Assembly (NCBI GenBank): GCA_037442465.1
Contig: JBBIQI010000132.1
Coordinates: forward strand, 1 to 9,506
Direction: 5' to 3'
DNA: 9,506 nt
From: DSNY01 sp037442465
GTDB lineage: Bacteria > Pseudomonadota > Gammaproteobacteria > Burkholderiales > Burkholderiaceae_F
The position numbers and the translations under genes are program-made. Of the stretch, positions 6,263 through 9,506 are shown piece after piece (the first letter of the stretch is position 1; each line of letters opens with the position of its first letter). The notes under the pieces are model-generated. The model made no database searches. It was given only the letters and a program-made list of their open reading frames with translations, and was not told where the DNA came from.

Positions 6263-6898
6263 ATGCGCCTGCTGCGGCGCGCACTGCGGCCACGCGGCGC
6301 ACGCTTCTTCGTCCTGTTCAACCGGCATGCCGAACTGTGCGTCGCCGGGCTGCGCGCGCTGGTCGACCTGCTTGCGAACGTCAAGGACCCGGACGGCCGC
6401 GTGCGCGACATCGAGGCGATCGAAAAGCGCGGCGACGGCGTCGTCGACGAGGTGCGCACCGCGCTCGAGCACGCGTTGTTTCCGCCGTTTGCGCGCGTGC
6501 TCGTCTTCGAACTGGTCAACGGCATGGACGACGTGCTCGATCTGACCGAAGACGCCGCGCAGTCGCTCCATCTGTACCACATCACACACGTGACCGCCGA
6601 CGCCGTCCGGCTGGCCGAGCTGGCGCTCGACAGCGCGCTGCGGCTGAAGAGCGCGATCGGCTCGCTCGAGCGAATGACGAGCGCGCGCGGAATCCTGGCG
6701 CTGTGTGCGGAGGTCGACGCGCTCGAGGCGCAGGCCGATCATGTGATGCGCGCAGCGATGTCGAAGCTGTTCCGCGAGGAGCCCGATGCGCGCCAACTCG
6801 TCAAATTCAAGGCGGTCTACGAGGTGCTGGAGTCGTTGACGGACAAGTGCAAGGACGTCGCGACGCAGATCGAGTCGATCGTGCTGAAGTACGGCTGA
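6263..6898 (+). CDS. DUF47 family protein (PhoU-like, TIGR00153 type; putative phosphate transport accessory)
   Basis: DUF47 proteins are cytoplasmic all-helical relatives of PhoU, usually encoded next to a low-affinity PiT phosphate transporter whose activity they are thought to modulate. The 211-residue product fits the family. It opens with RGARFFVLFNRHAELCV (11-27) and shows the repeated acidic motifs of PhoU-type metal sites: IEKRGDGVVDEV (53-64), NGMDDVLDLTEDAA (86-99) and EVDALEAQADHV (150-161). The C-terminal helix KFKAVYEVLESLTDKCKDVA is typical. ATG 6263 fits the family N-terminus but has no clear ribosome-binding site and sits behind a small hairpin. An in-frame GTG at 6224, with GGAAG seven bases upstream, would add 13 residues and is a real alternative. 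The gene lies 52 bases after dnaB, with no obvious terminator between them, so it may be read through. Unusually, no pit gene follows. Confidence 0.85.
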   Translation: MRLLRRALRPRGARFFVLFNRHAELCVAGLRALVDLLANVKDPDGRVRDIEAIEKRGDGVVDEVRTALEHALFPPFARVLVFELVNGMDDVLDLTEDAAQSLHLYHITHVTADAVRLAELALDSALRLKSAIGSLERMTSARGILALCAEVDALEAQADHVMRAAMSKLFREEPDARQLVKFKAVYEVLESLTDKCKDVATQIESIVLKYG

Positions 6899-6907
6899 AC
6901 CGGCACG

Positions 6908-7387
6908 ATGACGACGCTGCTGTGGGTGTTGGCGATCGCGCTGATCGCGATCGGCATCGCGGGGACTGTGCTGCCGGCCTTGCCGGGCGTGGTGTTCGTC
7001 TTCGCCGGCATTGCGCTTGCCGCGTGGATCGACGAGTTTGCGCGGATCTCGGGCTGGACGGTCGGGGTGCTCGCGGCGCTGGCGGGCGTCGGATTCGTCG
7101 TCGACTACGCTGCCGGCGTGCTGTCGGCGCGGCGGGCCGGGGCGAGCAGACTGGGCTTGCTGGGTGCGGCGCTCGGCACCGTGGCCGGAGTCGTCACCGG
7201 GCTGTGGGGGCTCGTCTTCATGCCGCTGGTCGGTGCGGCGGTCGGCGAGTTCATCGCACAGCGCGACGCGCTGCGCGCGGGCCGCGTCGGTGCCGCCACC
7301 TGGATCGGCCTGCTCGCAGGCACCATCGCCAAGGTGGCGATCGTCTTCACGATGGTCGGAATCTTCGTCGCCGCACTGCTGATCTGA
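6908..7387 (+). CDS. DUF456 family small integral membrane protein
   Basis: This is a 159-residue, very hydrophobic protein of unknown function. It begins with a membrane helix, then the family's glycine/proline-rich signature (GIAGTVLPALPG, 16-27), and runs straight into a second helix (VVFVFAGIALAAWI). Further helices cover about 48-73 and 81-110, the latter a Gly-rich stretch (LGLLGAALGTVAGVV then GLWGLVFMPLVGAAVGEF). A basic loop follows (QRDALRAGRVGAA), then a C-terminal helix (AGTIAKVAIVFTMVGIFVAALLI). About four to five membrane segments in all suggest the inner membrane. It starts nine bases after the DUF47 gene with no strong ribosome-binding site, so the two are probably co-transcribed and coupled. 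Its stop lies 15 bases from the stop of the convergent phoH gene. The substrate or partner is unknown; a role tied to DUF47 is only inference from position. Confidence 0.85.
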   Translation: MTTLLWVLAIALIAIGIAGTVLPALPGVVFVFAGIALAAWIDEFARISGWTVGVLAALAGVGFVVDYAAGVLSARRAGASRLGLLGAALGTVAGVVTGLWGLVFMPLVGAAVGEFIAQRDALRAGRVGAATWIGLLAGTIAKVAIVFTMVGIFVAALLI

Positions 7388-7402
7388 CGACCGCGGCCGG
7401 CG

Positions 7403-8986
7403 TCACAGCACTTCGGCGGCGTGATCTGCGAGCCGCGACCGCTCGCCGCGCTGCAGGGTCACGTGACCCGAGTGCGGCCAGCCCTTGAAGCGATCGACCA
7501 CGAAAGTCAACCCCGACGAGCCCTCGGTCAGATACGGCGTGTCGATCTGCGCGATGTTGCCGAGGCAGACCACCTTGGTACCCGGGCCGGCGCGCGTGAT
7601 CAGCGTCTTCATCTGCTTGGGCGTCAGATTCTGGCACTCGTCGATGATCAGATACTTGTTGATGAACGTGCGACCGCGCATGAAATTCATCGACTTGATG
7701 CGGATGCGCGTGCGGATCAGATCGTTGGTCGCGGCGCGTCCCCATTCGCCGGCGGCATCGTCGCTCTTGTTGAGTACCTCGAGGTTGTCCTCCAGCGCGC
7801 CCATCCACGGCGCCATTTTTTCTTCTTCGGTGCCCGGCAGGAACCCGATGTCCTCGCCCACCGGAACCGTCGCCCGCGTGACGATGATTTCCGAGTAGCG
7901 TCGGGTTTCGAGCGTCTGCGCCAGTCCGGCGGCGAGCGCAAGCAGCGTCTTGCCGGTGCCAGCCTGGCCGATCAGCGTCACGAAGTCGCACTCCGGATCC
8001 ATCAGCAGGTTCAGCGCGAAGCTCTGTTCGCGATTGCGTGCGGTGATGCCCCACACGGCGTTCTTCGCGTGCATGTAGTCGCGCAGCACGCGCAGCACCG
8101 CGGTCTTGCCGCGGATCTCCTTGACCTGCGCGTAGAAAGGCGTGCCGTCTTCGAGATAGACGAACTGGTTGACCAGTAAGTCGGCGACCACCGGACCGGC
8201 GATACGGTAGTAGGTATGACCGCCGTGCTGCCACGACTCCATCCCTTTGCCGTGCTTGTCCCAGAAGTTCGGCGGCAGCGCCAGCACGCCGGTGTACAGG
8301 ATGTCGGTGTCCTCGAGGACCTTGTCGTTGTAATAGTCCTCAGCCGGCAGCCCGAGCGCGCGCGCCTTGACGCGCATGTTGATGTCCTTGGATACCAGCA
8401 CGACGTCGCGCCCGGCGTGCATGTCCTTTAGTGCGCGCACCACACCGAGGATCTGGTTGTCGGCCTTGCCCGCGGGCAGGCTCGCCGGCAGCGGACCCGA
8501 CACGGCCATCGTCTGGAAGAACAGCCGCCCGCCGGCGTCGGTGTTGCCGAGAGCGTTCAGCGGGATGCCGTCCTCGATCGGGGTCTTGCAAGCCGCCACC
8601 AGCGCATCGAGCGTGCGCGAGACCTGGCGGGCGCTGCGAGCGACCTCCGACATGCCCTTTTTATGGCCGTCGAGTTCCTCCAGCGTCATCATTGGCAAGA
8701 ATACGTCGTGCTCCTCGAAGCGGAACAGGCAGGTCGGGTCGTGCATCAGCACGTTGGTGTCGAGCACGAACAGCCGCGGCGGCCCGCCCGCCGGCCGCGC
8801 GCGCTTGCCGTTTCCGCGCGGCTTGCTTTCGATCACCGCCAGCCGGGCGGCCGCCGGGCGCGGCGCTGGTGGCGCTTCCTGCGCGCGGCCGCGCGGGGCC
8901 GGATGCGTGGGCGCGGGCTTGGCCGTTTCGGTCGGCAAGGGAATCAGGATCGTGGCGGGACGGGTTGGTGCTTTCGGCAGTGGCAT
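7403..8986 (-). CDS. PhoH family protein with N-terminal PIN domain (PhoH2/YlaK-type RNA helicase-nuclease)
   Basis: PIN-PhoH proteins combine a metal-dependent RNase (PIN) with a PhoH ATPase and act as RNA-unwinding ribonucleases in characterised actinobacterial members. The 527-residue product starts with an Ala/Pro/Arg-rich, probably disordered stretch (1-70). The PIN domain (about 71-215) opens LFVLDTNVLMHD (Asp76) and carries acidic residues in LEELDGHKK and in SKDINMRVKA (Asp201). A linker domain (about 225-315) follows. The PhoH ATPase has Walker A GQAGTGKT (340-347), RATVPVGEDIGFLPGTEEEK (371-390), Walker B LIIDE (446-450) and GNIAQID (476-482). The start is ATG 8986; the frame is open further back, but that part overlaps bcp. 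The gene begins 44 bases after the bcp stop with no clear ribosome-binding site. It ends 15 bases from the DUF456 stop, tail to tail. Specific activity in this lineage is unproven. Confidence 0.92.
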   Translation of the reverse strand: MPLPKAPTRPATILIPLPTETAKPAPTHPAPRGRAQEAPPAPRPAAARLAVIESKPRGNGKRARPAGGPPRLFVLDTNVLMHDPTCLFRFEEHDVFLPMMTLEELDGHKKGMSEVARSARQVSRTLDALVAACKTPIEDGIPLNALGNTDAGGRLFFQTMAVSGPLPASLPAGKADNQILGVVRALKDMHAGRDVVLVSKDINMRVKARALGLPAEDYYNDKVLEDTDILYTGVLALPPNFWDKHGKGMESWQHGGHTYYRIAGPVVADLLVNQFVYLEDGTPFYAQVKEIRGKTAVLRVLRDYMHAKNAVWGITARNREQSFALNLLMDPECDFVTLIGQAGTGKTLLALAAGLAQTLETRRYSEIIVTRATVPVGEDIGFLPGTEEEKMAPWMGALEDNLEVLNKSDDAAGEWGRAATNDLIRTRIRIKSMNFMRGRTFINKYLIIDECQNLTPKQMKTLITRAGPGTKVVCLGNIAQIDTPYLTEGSSGLTFVVDRFKGWPHSGHVTLQRGERSRLADHAAEVL

Positions 8987-9030
8987 CGCGGTGGCGGCGG
9001 CAGCCGCGGAAGGAAGGTTTGATCGGTCGG

Positions 9031-9495
9031 TTACTTCAGCGCCTGCGCGGCGGCGAGCACCTCGTCGACATGGCCCGGGACCTTGACGCCGCGCCACTCG
9101 CGCCGCAGCCGACCCGTCGCATCGATCAGGAAGGTGCTGCGCTCGACGCCGCGCACCTGTCTGCCGTACATGTTCTTCATCCTGATCACGCCGAACAAGG
9201 CGCACAGTTTCTCGTCGGGGTCCGAGATCAGCTCGAACGGGAAACCCATCTTGCGCTTGAAGTTTTCGTGCGACTTCAGACTGTCGCGCGACACGCCGAG
9301 GACTTCAGCGCCGGCCTGCTTGAACCTCGCATAGTTGGCGGCGAAGTCCTGCCCCTCGGCCGTGCAGCCCGGCGTGTTGTCCTTCGGGTAGAAGTACAGC
9401 ACGAGCGCGCGGCCGCCGAGCGAGGCGAGCGAAAAGGGGCCGCCGGTGGACTCGGCCGTGAAATCCGGGACCTTCTTGTCGAGTGCAACGGTCAT
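9031..9495 (-). CDS. bcp: Peroxiredoxin, Bcp/PrxQ type (thioredoxin-dependent thiol peroxidase)
   Basis: Bcp/PrxQ peroxiredoxins reduce H2O2 and organic hydroperoxides in the cytoplasm. The 154-residue product has the thioredoxin-like fold: VPDFTAESTGG at the N-terminus, LVLYFYPKDNTPGCTAE with the peroxidatic Cys44 (and Thr41, Pro42), GVSRDSLKSHENF, FELISDPDEKLC, then an Arg in GVERSTFLID as part of the active site. In E. coli Bcp the resolving cysteine is five residues after the peroxidatic one; here that position is Gln49, so the canonical internal disulphide is absent. The only other cysteine is Cys98. The enzyme may be 1-Cys, or use Cys98 or an external thiol. The ATG at 9493-9495 gives the usual length; a weak GAGCG-type site precedes it. 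phoH follows on the same strand after 44 bases, so the two could be co-transcribed. Its promoter lies beyond the window. Confidence 0.95.
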   Translation of the reverse strand: MTVALDKKVPDFTAESTGGPFSLASLGGRALVLYFYPKDNTPGCTAEGQDFAANYARFKQAGAEVLGVSRDSLKSHENFKRKMGFPFELISDPDEKLCALFGVIRMKNMYGRQVRGVERSTFLIDATGRLRREWRGVKVPGHVDEVLAAAQALK

Positions 9496-9506
9496 GGAGC
9501 GCTCAG

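Noticed and set aside
4504..6585. A 693-codon open frame on the minus strand across rplI, dnaB and the DUF47 gene
   Set aside because: Its composition mirrors the opposite strand of well-conserved genes (Arg/Leu/Asp-rich, no domain), so it is a GC-driven shadow.
7388..7402. GC-rich imperfect palindrome between DUF456 and phoH, considered as a bidirectional terminator
   Set aside because: The pairing is imperfect and short, and neither strand shows a T-run.
7421..8179. A 252-codon plus-strand frame inside phoH
   Set aside because: It is antisense to the PhoH ATPase domain and shows no family motif; phoH is unambiguous on the other strand.

Overview
This is a high-GC bacterial chromosome segment, almost entirely coding, and it looks like ordinary betaproteobacterial housekeeping DNA (Burkholderiales or a close relative). 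The main clue is the block rpsF-priB-rpsR-rplI-dnaB, in which a small PriB single-strand-binding protein sits between ribosomal proteins S6 and S18. The codons are rich in G and C at the third position, and long antisense ORFs arise as a by-product. I see no tRNA, rRNA, insertion sequence, phage gene or CRISPR array.

Layout. (1) 1-1376: the 3' end of rnr (RNase R, S1 domain and basic tail), followed directly by rlmB (23S rRNA Gm2251 methyltransferase). (2) 1408-3175: an AlkB-type membrane diiron hydroxylase gene, broken by an apparent one-base frameshift near 1545-1549, with a class III-like sirtuin (Sir2/CobB) overlapping it by four bases. (3) 3207-4742: a clear sigma70-type promoter, a structured leader, then rpsF, priB (TTG start), rpsR and rplI. 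(4) 4743-6210: a 76-base gap with a hairpin and a possible weak promoter, then dnaB. (5) 6263-7387: a DUF47 (PhoU-like, TIGR00153-type) protein and a small DUF456 membrane protein. (6) 7403-9495, minus strand: bcp (PrxQ-type peroxiredoxin), then a PhoH-family protein with an N-terminal PIN domain. The phoH gene converges on the DUF456 gene with only 15 bases between their stop codons.

How the genes work together. Blocks 1, 3 and 4 concern RNA processing, ribosome assembly and replication: RNase R and RlmB act on RNA and rRNA, S6/S18/L9 are ribosome components, and PriB and DnaB serve replisome restart and unwinding. The AlkB-like/sirtuin pair is probably an accessory insertion between two conserved housekeeping blocks. 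DUF47 proteins usually accompany a PiT phosphate transporter, but no pit gene follows here.

I do not find a convincing undescribed system. The points most worth checking are the frameshifted AlkB-like gene and its tight coupling to a sirtuin, the DUF47 gene without pit next to DUF456, the peroxiredoxin without the usual resolving cysteine, and the rpsF leader structure.
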